The notes below the pieces were generated by a model that made no database searches, was not told the DNA's origin, and saw nothing but the letters and a program-made list of their open reading frames with translations. This document shows, piece after piece, positions 1 to 6,455 of a DNA stretch of 57,766 bases (positions within the stretch are counted from its first letter, which is position 1; each line of letters starts with the position of its first letter). The DNA comes from Solirubrobacterales bacterium (GTDB taxonomy: Bacteria; Actinomycetota; Thermoleophilia; Solirubrobacterales; 70-9): contig DATMZR010000029.1 of the NCBI GenBank assembly GCA_035573435.1, positions 1 to 57,766 of the forward strand, in the 5' to 3' direction. The position numbers were made by a program, and so were the translations under genes.

Positions 1-1
1 A

Positions 2-412
2 ATGCTCGTAGAGGTTGAGGGGGAACTGGATGCTCCCGCCCTGACGAGCTGGACGGAGTTACTCAACTTCGCAGTCACAGGAGGCGCGACCGGAGTCACT
101 GTCGACCTTCGCGGCTGTCGGGTCATCGATATCGGTTGCCTTTCCAGAGTGGTGGTGGCCTCCGGCAGGCTCAGAGAACGCGGTGATCCGGGTATCAACC
201 TGGTGATGACGCCCGGGTCGGCCATGGAACGCCGGGTCGGGGCGTCGTCCGCCAAGGGGCTGCCCGGGTACTCCTCCGCTGGCGAGGCGCTCCGATCACT
301 CCGCGACGTGGCGTACACCCCCCGAGCCCCGGGCAGATCGGCCTCTTTCTTGCGGCGCGAGATACTGCGCGGGCGAGGTCGCAGGAGAAACCTCGCGGAT
401 TCGCCTAGGTAG
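2..412 (+). CDS. STAS-domain protein (anti-sigma factor antagonist-like), 5' edge uncertain
   Basis: The 136-residue frame opens at the window edge, so its true start may lie upstream. Residues 1-95 have a STAS-like pattern: EVEGELDAPAL strand, then VTVDLRGCRVIDIGCLSRVV, where anti-anti-sigma factors carry the Asp-x-Ser loop. Here the position reads DIGC, so the usual phosphorylatable serine is not obvious. STAS proteins bind anti-sigma kinases or sense ligands through partner proteins. The last ~20 residues (REILRGRGRRRNLADSPR) do not look like STAS. They are encoded by a forward-oriented copy of the leader sequence that precedes SnoaL genes elsewhere in the window (357-389), so the 3' end was probably replaced by recombination. 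It overlaps the convergent regulator at 405-731 by 8 bases. Family assignment is moderate. Confidence 0.6.
   Translation: MLVEVEGELDAPALTSWTELLNFAVTGGATGVTVDLRGCRVIDIGCLSRVVVASGRLRERGDPGINLVMTPGSAMERRVGASSAKGLPGYSSAGEALRSLRDVAYTPRAPGRSASFLRREILRGRGRRRNLADSPR
357..389 (+). repeat. Forward copy of the SnoaL leader/start element
   Basis: This stretch matches the leader found upstream of several minus-strand SnoaL genes: GCGAGATACTGCGCGGGCG followed by ATGTCGCAGGAGAA. The only difference within the 33 bases is AGG in place of the ATG start. It lies on the opposite strand to the array copies and about 7 kb from the nearest one. It forms the 3' end of the STAS frame, and the reading frame after the lost start quickly reaches a stop, so it no longer starts a gene. 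It is a vestigial element copy. Confidence 0.75.
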
Positions 413-731
413 TCCGCTGGCGTTGCCGTTTGACCGGACCCCGCCCGTCCTCCCCGAGAAGCACTTCCAGCAGGTCGCCAACCCTCCGCTGCTCTAGCTC
501 CTGCACGAGCGGATGATGCAGCGGTCGCTCGCGGTTCACCTTGTAGACGTTTCGCCGACCAATTCGCTCCCTAACGATGTAGCCGTCCTCGACCAGCTGG
601 GAGATGATCCGATGGGCGCTTCGCTCCGTCACCCCCACGGACTGGGCGATATCACGCAGGCGAATGCCGGGGTCGTGCGCCACGCAGAGGAGGACTTGAG
701 CGTGGTTCGTGAGGAATTCGTATTGGGGCAT
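405..731 (-). CDS. Winged helix-turn-helix transcriptional regulator
   Basis: The product has 108 residues. Residues ~12-66 form a winged HTH of the MarR/ArsR kind: a helix around LLCVAHDPG, then LRDIAQSVGVTERSAHRIISQLVEDGYI as the two DNA-contacting helices, and a wing RERIGRRNVYKVN. The acidic/basic C-terminal tail has no visible ligand domain. Such proteins bind operators as dimers. The gene reads divergently from the secreted protein at 931, and the ~200-base spacer contains an unusually AT-rich inverted repeat (801-829) that could be its operator. The DNA-binding class is clear; its target and signal are unknown. Confidence 0.8.
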   Translation of the reverse strand: MPQYEFLTNHAQVLLCVAHDPGIRLRDIAQSVGVTERSAHRIISQLVEDGYIVRERIGRRNVYKVNRERPLHHPLVQELEQRRVGDLLEVLLGEDGRGPVKRQRQRTT

Positions 732-800
732 CTATTTTGCTCCGGTCCGGCCAGTCATGGAGCGAGGTTTAGCGGGTTCCTAGGCATACGTCACTAGATA

Positions 801-829
801 TAGATAACATGATACAGTCTTCTTATCTA
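801..829. promoter_or_regulatory. AT-rich inverted repeat, candidate operator/promoter
   Basis: TAGATAA (801-807) and TTATCTA (823-829) form a perfect 7-bp inverted repeat with a 15-base spacer, so half-sites are centred 22 bp (about two helical turns) apart. The surrounding 790-830 stretch is far more AT-rich than the rest of the window. It lies between the divergent HTH regulator and the secreted protein gene. The position and symmetry fit an operator with overlapping -10 elements; binding by the neighbouring regulator is inference. Confidence 0.45.
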
Positions 830-930
830 CCCTCGTAACGGGTAACGGGCGCGTATAGCAAATGGCCCGAAGCCGCGCCCCATCCAATCGGGTGGCCAAC
901 CCGCCGCCCCGAAAGCAAGGAGATCGATTC

Positions 931-1794
931 ATGCGGACTAGAAGACGCACCGCACTACTTCTGTGCTCGGCCGCGGCACTCGGGGTGGGCTTTTTCGCCT
1001 TCACCGGAAGCGCCGCCGCCGCGCCGCCAGTTGTTCCGACCTGTGCCTTCCCGGCCACCGCGGGCAGCGATTCCTGCGCCTCGCTGCGGACCACCGGGGT
1101 CGCCGCGCCGATCGGTTCGACGCTGGAGCCCATCAAGCTGGGCGTTCGGGTTCGCTCGCAGTTCAGCCCGGCGAACAGCGAGACGACCAGCGTCAAGTTG
1201 CAGTTCGACGAGAACATCGCGCTCAACCTGAGCGGGATCCCGAGCTGTCCCGCGGCGGAACTGGTGAACAAGAACGTCGCCCAGGCCTGGGAGCAGTGTG
1301 GCCCGGGGGCCGACGGCAACCCGCCCAGCGAGGGCAACGCCTACCTGTCGACGGGGCTGGGCTCCGGGACGGCCGCGCAAGTCAGCGGCATCGGGTCGAC
1401 GATCCCGAACGGAGGAGGCGCAGTCGCCTGCACGATGGTCTTCAAGGGTGCAGATAACACCCACGTGACGATCTACGCGCGGGCGCCCGCCAACACCTCC
1501 GGGTGCGACAACCCCGCGACCAACACCGGTGGCACGACCACGGTGCTGTTCACGGGCGCGTTGACACATCAGCCGGCCAGCTCGATCTTCGACTGGACGC
1601 TGACGATCGCCAACACCCAGACCGCGGATCCCGCCCTGGACGACTTCTACGCGACGCTTGCGCGTGGAACCGCCTTCCGGGCGAAGTGCGTGACCAGGAG
1701 CCCGAGCGCCCACAGGATGCAGGGCACCTGGGACTACACCGCCACCGGTGATGCAAACGACAACTTCACCGCGGTGCACGCCTGCCCCCACTAG
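931..1794 (+). CDS. Secreted protein of unknown function
   Basis: I chose ATG 931 because AAGGAGATCGATTC stands directly upstream and the protein then begins with a classical Sec signal: MRTRRRT, a hydrophobic stretch, and an AAAA-type cleavage site near residue 31 (GSAAAAPP). The mature ~255 residues contain several paired cysteines (TCAF, DSCASL, SCPAAE, EQCG, ACTM, GCDN, KCVT, HACPH), suggesting disulfides outside the cell, and a beta-rich pattern without transmembrane segments. I do not recognise a catalytic motif. Similar cysteine-containing secreted proteins are common in Solirubrobacterales, but no function is known to me. It is monocistronic, followed by a strong hairpin. Confidence 0.8.
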   Translation: MRTRRRTALLLCSAAALGVGFFAFTGSAAAAPPVVPTCAFPATAGSDSCASLRTTGVAAPIGSTLEPIKLGVRVRSQFSPANSETTSVKLQFDENIALNLSGIPSCPAAELVNKNVAQAWEQCGPGADGNPPSEGNAYLSTGLGSGTAAQVSGIGSTIPNGGGAVACTMVFKGADNTHVTIYARAPANTSGCDNPATNTGGTTTVLFTGALTHQPASSIFDWTLTIANTQTADPALDDFYATLARGTAFRAKCVTRSPSAHRMQGTWDYTATGDANDNFTAVHACPH

Positions 1795-1837
1795 TGGGAA
1801 CGGATTCCTAGGCTCGAAGGTCGGGCCAAGGACGTAG

Positions 1838-1868
1838 CGAGAGGGGCGGCCAGGTGCCGCCCCTCTCG
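1838..1868 (+). terminator. Hairpin terminator-like structure
   Basis: A perfect 13-bp stem (CGAGAGGGGCGGC / GCCGCCCCTCTCG) with a 5-base loop begins 44 bases after the stop of the secreted-protein gene. There is only a weak T-rich tail (TGTT), as is common for high-GC actinobacterial terminators. Confidence 0.7.
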
Positions 1869-1947
1869 TGTTGGCGACATCCCGCGAGATACTCGCGTCA
1901 CTGCCACCGACCGGGACTACCGGAGCGGCGCCGCCGTCCGACCTGGG

Positions 1948-2055
1948 TCAAAGGTGCTCGAACTCCCGCTGGCGTAACTCGACTCGACGGATCTTGCCGG
2001 TCAATGTCTTCGGCAGTTCGTCGACGAACTCGATCTTTCGCGGATACGCGTATGC
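1948..2055 (-). pseudogene. C-terminal remnant of an acyl-CoA synthetase
   Basis: The last 35 codons read [20 protein letters not shown] and continue [15 protein letters not shown] to a stop. This is the conserved C-terminal end of AMP-forming acyl-CoA synthetases, including the catalytic lysine in [10 protein letters not shown]. The intact relative at 56533 has nearly the same end ([20 protein letters not shown]), but the DNA differs enough that this is a different paralog. Homology stops abruptly at about 2055, where the frame runs into an unrelated membrane-protein fragment. About 90% of the gene is missing, so it cannot be functional. Confidence 0.85.
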
Positions 2056-2302
2056 CGATGATGGGCCTCTCCTCGGCACGGCGCAGCCGCAACCGCCTAA
2101 TGCCGGGACCGAGCACGATGCCGTGTACAACGGCCAGCACGAGCACTCCGATGAACAAGGTGGTTTTCCAGAGGATCAGGGTGCTCGGTTCACCTGAGAG
2201 CTCTTCCCAACCTCCGTACAGATCCTCAACCAAGAGGCTGCCCGAGAGCCCCAGCAATAGGGCCGCGACCAGCCAGGATCCCAGGTAATCCGCGTGCCCT
2301 AG
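2056..2302 (-). pseudogene. Fragment of a small integral membrane protein
   Basis: In a different minus-strand frame from the adjacent synthetase tail, this piece encodes two hydrophobic helices: LGSWLVAALLLGLSGSLLVE and [20 protein letters not shown]. The second is followed by [13 protein letters not shown]. The pattern resembles the end of DUF4149/CopD-type membrane proteins, but that is a guess. It ends exactly where the synthetase fragment begins and has no credible start or ribosome site, so I read it as the other half of a deletion or recombination joint. Confidence 0.5.
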
Positions 2303-2369
2303 GTCAGCGTCCCGCCGAGAGCACATTCCGCTTGGCAATGAGGATTTCGGCCACGTGGCGGTCCGGAAG

Positions 2370-2415
2370 GAGCCGTTTCACACGCGAGAGGTCCCTGGTT
2401 CGAAACCCCGCGCCC
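2370..2415 (+). other. tRNA-like 3' remnant
   Basis: The segment resembles an anticodon-to-T-arm stretch: TTTCACACGCGAGAGGTC, then CCTGG TTCGAAA and CCCCG CGCCCA. The T-loop TTCGAAA is typical, but the T-stem (CCTGG against CCCCG) is mispaired and I cannot find a matching 5' half or acceptor stem. It looks most like a decayed tRNA-Val(CAC) 3' half. It lies 90 bases from the first tRNA-Ser fragment. Low confidence. Confidence 0.3.
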
Positions 2416-2503
2416 ATGGCGTAGCAAGTGGCTGGCATCGAGCGACAGACCATCGAGACGCGACTGATACGAGCGAACAGCCCCAACACCGCTTCGCCGA
2501 GCG

Positions 2504-2577
2504 GAATCTGGCTCTACTAGCGGAGGGGGAGGGATTCGAACCCTTGAGGCGCCTAATCGACGCCTAACGGTTTTCGA
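2504..2577 (-). repeat. tRNA-Ser 3' fragment, copy 1 (candidate attachment site)
   Basis: Read on the minus strand it runs from the anticodon loop (CTCGAAAACCGTTA) through a long variable arm, the T-arm (GGGTTCGAATCCC) and the 3' acceptor half (CCCCTCCG), then ~14 bases of shared flank (TAGAGCCAGATTC type). The variable arm (GGCGTCGATTAGGCGCC) differs from the intact tRNA-Ser at 11518, whereas the other parts match almost perfectly. The 5' half of a tRNA is absent. The breakpoint at the anticodon loop is typical of sites used by tRNA-targeting tyrosine recombinases. Confidence 0.8.
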
Positions 2578-2684
2578 GGGAGTTCCAGCCGGGGCGCTGC
2601 TCCGCATACCTAAGCCCTTTTGCGCCGGCGTCGCCTCCTCCGTGGGTTAGCCCATGGGATAGCCGCCATGTAAATAGGAAGCAG

Positions 2685-2720
2685 CTACTCCCGCAACCCG
2701 GCGGCTTCGAGGGCTGTGAG
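2685..2720 (-). pseudogene. SnoaL gene tail remnant
   Basis: The twelve codons LTALEAAGLRE plus stop match the conserved tail of the array genes, with the same DNA core CTCGAAGCCGCCGGG. Nothing upstream resembles a SnoaL domain. Reading upstream in the same frame, the first stop reached is the TGA of the beta-propeller remnant (2751-2753). The tail thus sits 30 bases downstream of an unrelated gene, the same arrangement as at 6861 and 9147. Confidence 0.8.
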
Positions 2721-2750
2721 CAGTCGGAAATCCAGGCTGCGTCTAGCCGC

Positions 2751-3010
2751 TCACGGTGCCCGGATGAAGCGCGCCACGGCGTCCAAGACGTCCGCGCCGT
2801 GGTAGACGCTCCCCCCGTCCGGGCTCACCGCGACGCCGGGCCCGTTGACCGCGCGGCCATCGGCACAGCCCCCGACCCGTCGTTGAAGATGCAGCCGGTG
2901 GAGCCTGCGGGCTGAATGGTCCCGCCGCTGGTCGTGTTGCGATCGAGGCGCACCAGGTTACCCCTGGCGACGTAGACGTTATTCCCGTCGAGGCTCACCG
3001 AAACCGCCCA
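2751..3010 (-). pseudogene. Beta-propeller (YncE/lactonase-like repeat) protein, C-terminal remnant
   Basis: The minus-strand translation gives AVSLDGNNVYVARGNLVRLD, then TTSGGTIQPAGSTGCIFNDG. After a one-frame shift near 2876 it gives CADGRAVNGPGVAVSPDGGS and VYHGADVLDAVARFIRAP before TGA. SPDG-x-VYV...AVARF repeats are the blades of secreted beta-propeller proteins frequent in this bacterial group. Only about one and a half blades remain, there is a frameshift and there is no start. The 5' part has been lost towards the acyltransferase gene at 3067. Confidence 0.75.
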
Positions 3011-3066
3011 ATTTGCGAAGAACAGGTCGGCCGGCGTGGACGAGGGTGGGTTAAATTGCCGCGGGC

Positions 3067-4323
3067 TTGCAGACGATCAGGCAGGGAAAGCCGGCTAGCG
3101 TGGGAATAGCAACGACCGACCGGAGGGCGGGTGTCGGAGACGCCCAGGGGGCCGATCTCGCGAGCCCCCGACGCGAGGAGTGGGTGACCGATGCCCGCCG
3201 CTTCGCCGAGCTGCGCGATCCCTGGAACCGGCTCGCCACAGACAACCTGTTTCTGACCTGGGACTGGCTGGACTGCTGGTGGCGGTCGTTCGGCATGGGG
3301 GCACGGATGCGGGTCCACGTGAGCTGGGACGGGCCCGAGCTCGCGGGAGGGATCGCCTTCGGCCTGCGGGGGCGCCACCTGGTCGCGATTGCCAATGCAG
3401 CGACGGATCTGTTCCGGCCCGTGGCGCGATCGGAGCCCGACCTCCACCCTGCTCTCCGACCGGTCTCCGAAGGACCCTGGTCTCGGATCACGCTTCGGGG
3501 CCTTCCAGGGGATGACCCCGCGACGCAACGACTCCGGGAGGTGCTGGGGTCTGACGGATGGTTGGTCGATGAGAAGTTTCGGGAACGGTGCCCGATCGTC
3601 AGCACGAAAGGCAAGTTCGAGGACTACTTACGCGGCTTAAGCGCCAAGACGCGGTCCAACGACCGGCGGGCGCGTCGGAGGCTGGAGCGCGAAGGGCGGG
3701 TCGAGCTCCGGGCCATCGAGCCCGTCGGACAGCTCGAGCCGGTGCTCGCAGAGAGCTTTGCGGTTGAGGCCGCGGGTTGGAAAGGGCGCTCGAACAAGGC
3801 CATCCTCTCCTCGGAGCGCCGAGCGCGGTTCTGGCGGGCCCTGTTCGAGCGTTTCCACCGACTCGGAGGCGTTCGATTCTCCGAGCTGCGACTGGACGGC
3901 ACGCTCATCGCCTTCAGCTTGGACGTGGTCCATGAGGGTCGCCTGTACGGTCTGAAGACGAGCTACGACGAGCGCTATGCCTTCCTCGGGCCGGGCAATG
4001 TCCTCCTCATGGAGATGATCGAGCGCGGCTTCAAAGGTGACCTGCAGGCCATCGAGATGCTCGGCCCCACGAGTCCTCGAAAGGAACGCTATGCAACCGA
4101 GGCCCGTGACACGGTGCAGTTGCGCGCCTATCGGCGCCGCCCTGGATCTCTGGCCAGGTACGGGGCGCGACGGTGGATGGTGCCCTGGCTGCGACCGATA
4201 TATGTGAGGCCGCGCAATGCACTCGACCGCGTGGGCGAGCGGGGTCTGCGGGGCCTGCGCGCAACGCAGGACGGTGGGCAATGCCCTCCCAACAGTGGGC
4301 CATGCCGACCGGCCCCCGAATGA
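3067..4323 (+). CDS. FemAB/CelD-like GNAT acyltransferase
   Basis: The product has 418 residues. The conserved core begins near residue 40 (RFAELRDPWNRLATDNLFLTWDWLDCWW) and continues with two GNAT-like halves; the second (~residues 190-350) has the acetyltransf_6/CelD pattern LRLDGTLIAFSLDVVHEGRLYGLKTSYDERY...GNVLLMEMIERG. Proteins of this family transfer acyl or aminoacyl groups during polysaccharide or peptidoglycan synthesis, probably in the cytoplasm. A clear paralog sits at 12607-13764, just outside the tRNA-Ser island. The frame begins at TTG 3067; GTG 3100 is an in-frame alternative and the homologous part starts later, so the start is uncertain. The last ~40 residues (GERGLRGLRATQDGGQ...) extend beyond the paralog. 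The stop is 15 bases before the tRNA at 4338. Confidence 0.8.
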   Translation: MQTIRQGKPASVGIATTDRRAGVGDAQGADLASPRREEWVTDARRFAELRDPWNRLATDNLFLTWDWLDCWWRSFGMGARMRVHVSWDGPELAGGIAFGLRGRHLVAIANAATDLFRPVARSEPDLHPALRPVSEGPWSRITLRGLPGDDPATQRLREVLGSDGWLVDEKFRERCPIVSTKGKFEDYLRGLSAKTRSNDRRARRRLEREGRVELRAIEPVGQLEPVLAESFAVEAAGWKGRSNKAILSSERRARFWRALFERFHRLGGVRFSELRLDGTLIAFSLDVVHEGRLYGLKTSYDERYAFLGPGNVLLMEMIERGFKGDLQAIEMLGPTSPRKERYATEARDTVQLRAYRRRPGSLARYGARRWMVPWLRPIYVRPRNALDRVGERGLRGLRATQDGGQCPPNSGPCRPAPE

Positions 4324-4337
4324 CTCACCGTGATGCT

Positions 4338-4408
4338 GGGGGATTGGTGTAGTGGTAACACGTCGGTTTCCAAAGCCGAAGCCCGAGGTTCGACCCCTTG
4401 GTCCCCCG
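4338..4408 (+). tRNA. tRNA with anticodon CCA (tRNA-Trp-like, atypical body)
   Basis: A 71-base cloverleaf can be drawn. The acceptor is GGGGGAT with GTCCCCC and discriminator G. The D-arm is GTG-TAGTGGTAA-CAC, the anticodon stem TCGGT/GCCGA around TTCCAAA, and the T-arm CGAGG TTCGACC CCTTG. The anticodon reads CCA (Trp). CCA is not encoded. The D-arm sequence GGTGTAGTGGTAACAC is more like tRNA-Gln or -Gly than the usual actinobacterial tRNA-Trp, so charging identity is uncertain. It lies inside the tRNA-Ser-bounded island between the acyltransferase and the stop of the convergent monooxygenase. Confidence 0.8.
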
Positions 4409-4409
4409 C

Positions 4410-5657
4410 TTAGCCTTCGCCACGCGTATCACCCCCTATGTCCGGTCCACCACGACCGCGACCTCGCAGGTCCCCAAGGTGCGAGCTGATCCACTTCCCC
4501 AGCTTCACTAGCAACGGGGCCTTCCTAGCGACCTGGTAGAGCCGCCAAAACCCCCGCGGAGGCAAGTGGGCAAGTAGCGGAGAGAAACGGTAACGGCGAG
4601 CGAGCAGGGTCGCGAATTGCGGGGGCTCGAGATCGATGTAGCGGTGGATGTTCTCAAACCACCGGGCGCTGTACCGCGCCTCGCTCTGCGGCGAGCGCAG
4701 AGCGGCCTTGCGCTCCGTCGCGTACGCGGCAAGGACGGACCGGGCATCCTCGTGGTGATGCAGCCTCGCGGCCAGCCCGATCGCATCTTCCATCGCCAGT
4801 TTCGTACCCGACCCGATCGAGAAATGCGTTGTGTGAGCGGCATCGCCCATCAGCACGATGTTGTCGTGATGCCACGCCCGGTTGGTGACGGTCCGAAAAT
4901 TGAGCCACGGCGTTCCGTCCGGATCCCGCCTGTTGACCATCAGCGGATGACCATCCAGGTACCGCTCGAAGGTTGTCTCCAGAAGCCTGAGGCTCTCGTC
5001 CGTCCCGAGCCTGTTGAACCCGAGACCAGTCCATGTCTCCGGGGAGCACTCGGCTATGCACGTGCTTGTCTCGCTGTTGAAGCCGTACGCGTAAAACCAG
5101 ATCCACCCTGCGTCCGTTTCGACAAATGAATAGGTGAAGGAGTCGAACACCCTGCTCGTCCCCAGCCAGATGTACTTGTTCTGGCTCACCTTGACACTTG
5201 TCTTGAACTGGTCGCCATGGAGCCGCCGTAGCCGGCTGTTGACGCCGTCGCAGGCAACGATCAAGTCGCTGTCTGCAAGTTGGGCGCGGTCCACGACCTC
5301 GCGCTCGAACTGAACCCGGACCCCAAGATCCATCGCCCGCTTGGCGAGGATGTCGAGCAACCGCTGGCGGCTGATGCTGAAGCCGCCGGACCCGCCCAGG
5401 TGAAGCATCTGCTTGCCCTGTACGCCCACTACCTGGCCTTGCCAGCGGAAGGAGCTTTCGCTGATCTGGCGCGCGCTCCGGGGGTCGCTGTCGTGGAGCT
5501 TGCGGAGCAGATCGGCCCACAGCGTCACGCCCCAACCGTAGGACAGTCCGGCGGGGTCGCGCTCGAAGACCGTGATCTCGTGACCAGGGTCCCCCAGCTT
5601 CATCAAGATCGCGAAGTAAAGACCGGCCGGCCCCCCGCCCACGCACGTGATTCTCAT
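4410..5657 (-). CDS. FAD-dependent aromatic monooxygenase-like protein
   Basis: The product has 415 residues and the para-hydroxybenzoate hydroxylase fold. It starts with the Rossmann dinucleotide motif GGGPAG (residues 8-13) and the acidic strand end VFERD. It then has the DG motif (ACDGVNSRLR, ~residue 135) and the second FAD motif GDAAHTTHFSIGSG (~residue 270). The closest known types are single-component hydroxylases such as salicylyl-CoA 5-hydroxylase or related FAD monooxygenases, which use NAD(P)H and O2 in the cytosol. The substrate cannot be read. The gene stands alone in the first island segment, and its stop is two bases from the tRNA on the other strand. The start ATG follows a modest purine-rich stretch. 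Confidence 0.85.
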   Translation of the reverse strand: MRITCVGGGPAGLYFAILMKLGDPGHEITVFERDPAGLSYGWGVTLWADLLRKLHDSDPRSARQISESSFRWQGQVVGVQGKQMLHLGGSGGFSISRQRLLDILAKRAMDLGVRVQFEREVVDRAQLADSDLIVACDGVNSRLRRLHGDQFKTSVKVSQNKYIWLGTSRVFDSFTYSFVETDAGWIWFYAYGFNSETSTCIAECSPETWTGLGFNRLGTDESLRLLETTFERYLDGHPLMVNRRDPDGTPWLNFRTVTNRAWHHDNIVLMGDAAHTTHFSIGSGTKLAMEDAIGLAARLHHHEDARSVLAAYATERKAALRSPQSEARYSARWFENIHRYIDLEPPQFATLLARRYRFSPLLAHLPPRGFWRLYQVARKAPLLVKLGKWISSHLGDLRGRGRGGPDIGGDTRGEG

Positions 5658-5889
5658 GGGTTTCTGCGGTCTCGACTACCTCTTGCGGATCCCGGACGCA
5701 TGCATCCTGCACTGCGGGTGCAGAAGGCGCCGGGGAACCGCCAGCTTACGCGGAGCCCTACTCGCCTGCTGATAGCTGAGGAGCTCCTCGCGGCCGCTGC
5801 CGCCTGAGGCCGCGACGGTCAGCACGGGGCCGACGTCTTGCGCGTAGAACGTGTGGCCTCGGGGCCTGCAAATCAAGTAGCAGAGCCAG

Positions 5890-5964
5890 ATCTGGCTCTA
5901 TCAGCGGAGGGGGAGGGATTCGAACCCTCGATGGACCAAAACGGCCCATAACGGTTTTCGAGAC
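5890..5964 (-). repeat. tRNA-Ser(CGA) 3' fragment, copy 2 (candidate attachment site)
   Basis: Aligned by eye with 11503-11577 (inside and just beyond the intact tRNA-Ser), 72 of 75 positions agree, including 15 bases outside the tRNA 3' end. It contains the anticodon loop, long variable arm, T-arm and 3' acceptor strand, but not the 5' half, so it cannot make a tRNA. It marks the boundary between the first island segment and the SnoaL array. Confidence 0.9.
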
Positions 5965-6054
5965 AGGCGGCGGCGCGGATTGATTCCGCTTGGATAAGCC
6001 ATTTGCACGCCGTCACGAGGAGCCGTGTGCCAATCGGAGGGCCAGTTCGCTCTC

Positions 6055-6452
6055 CTACTCCCGCAGCCCGGCGGCTTCGAGGGCGTCACCCGGTTCATGA
6101 AACCAGGCATACCGGGAAACCTTGCCGTCGCGGAGGGTCCACAAGGCCGACTCTCGCCCCTCCACTTCGAGGCCACTCCCTCGGCCCCGCGCGCGGTAGC
6201 TCAGCACCACCGCCACGTGATCCCCCAGGTCCTTGAACTGCTCCGGCTCCGCCTGCCAGGTCTCCCAGCCTTCGAAGAGTTTTTCAACGCCCTACTGAAC
6301 GCAGCGCGACCACGTCGGGTTCCCGGTTCCACCGCGCCAGCGGGATTGAGGTACTCGATCTCTGGGTCCATGAGCTCGACCGGTCCCGGGAACTCCTCTC
6401 GCCCCCAGGCGTCGTAGAAGCGCCGCACGATCTCCACGTTCTCCTGCGACAT
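6055..6452 (-). pseudogene. SnoaL/NTF2-like protein, single-base frameshift
   Basis: The first frame reads MSQENVEIVRRFYDAWGREE...GRAAFSRALK and then runs out of frame. The expected continuation, KLFEGWETWQAEPEQFKDLG through to DALEAAGLRE and stop, is in the next frame. The switch falls in a run of five A (near 6281-6285); one more A would restore a 132-residue protein, the family length. This is either a real one-base deletion or a homopolymer sequencing error. SnoaL-like proteins are ~130-residue alpha+beta cones acting as small hydrolases, isomerases or ligand binders. This is the last gene of the array, 90 bases from the tRNA-Ser fragment copy 2. Confidence 0.8.
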
Positions 6453-6455
6453 CGC

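Noticed and set aside
1948-2130. A 60-residue intact gene
   Set aside because: Only the last 35 residues are homologous to acyl-CoA synthetases and the first 25 come from an unrelated frame; it is a fragment.
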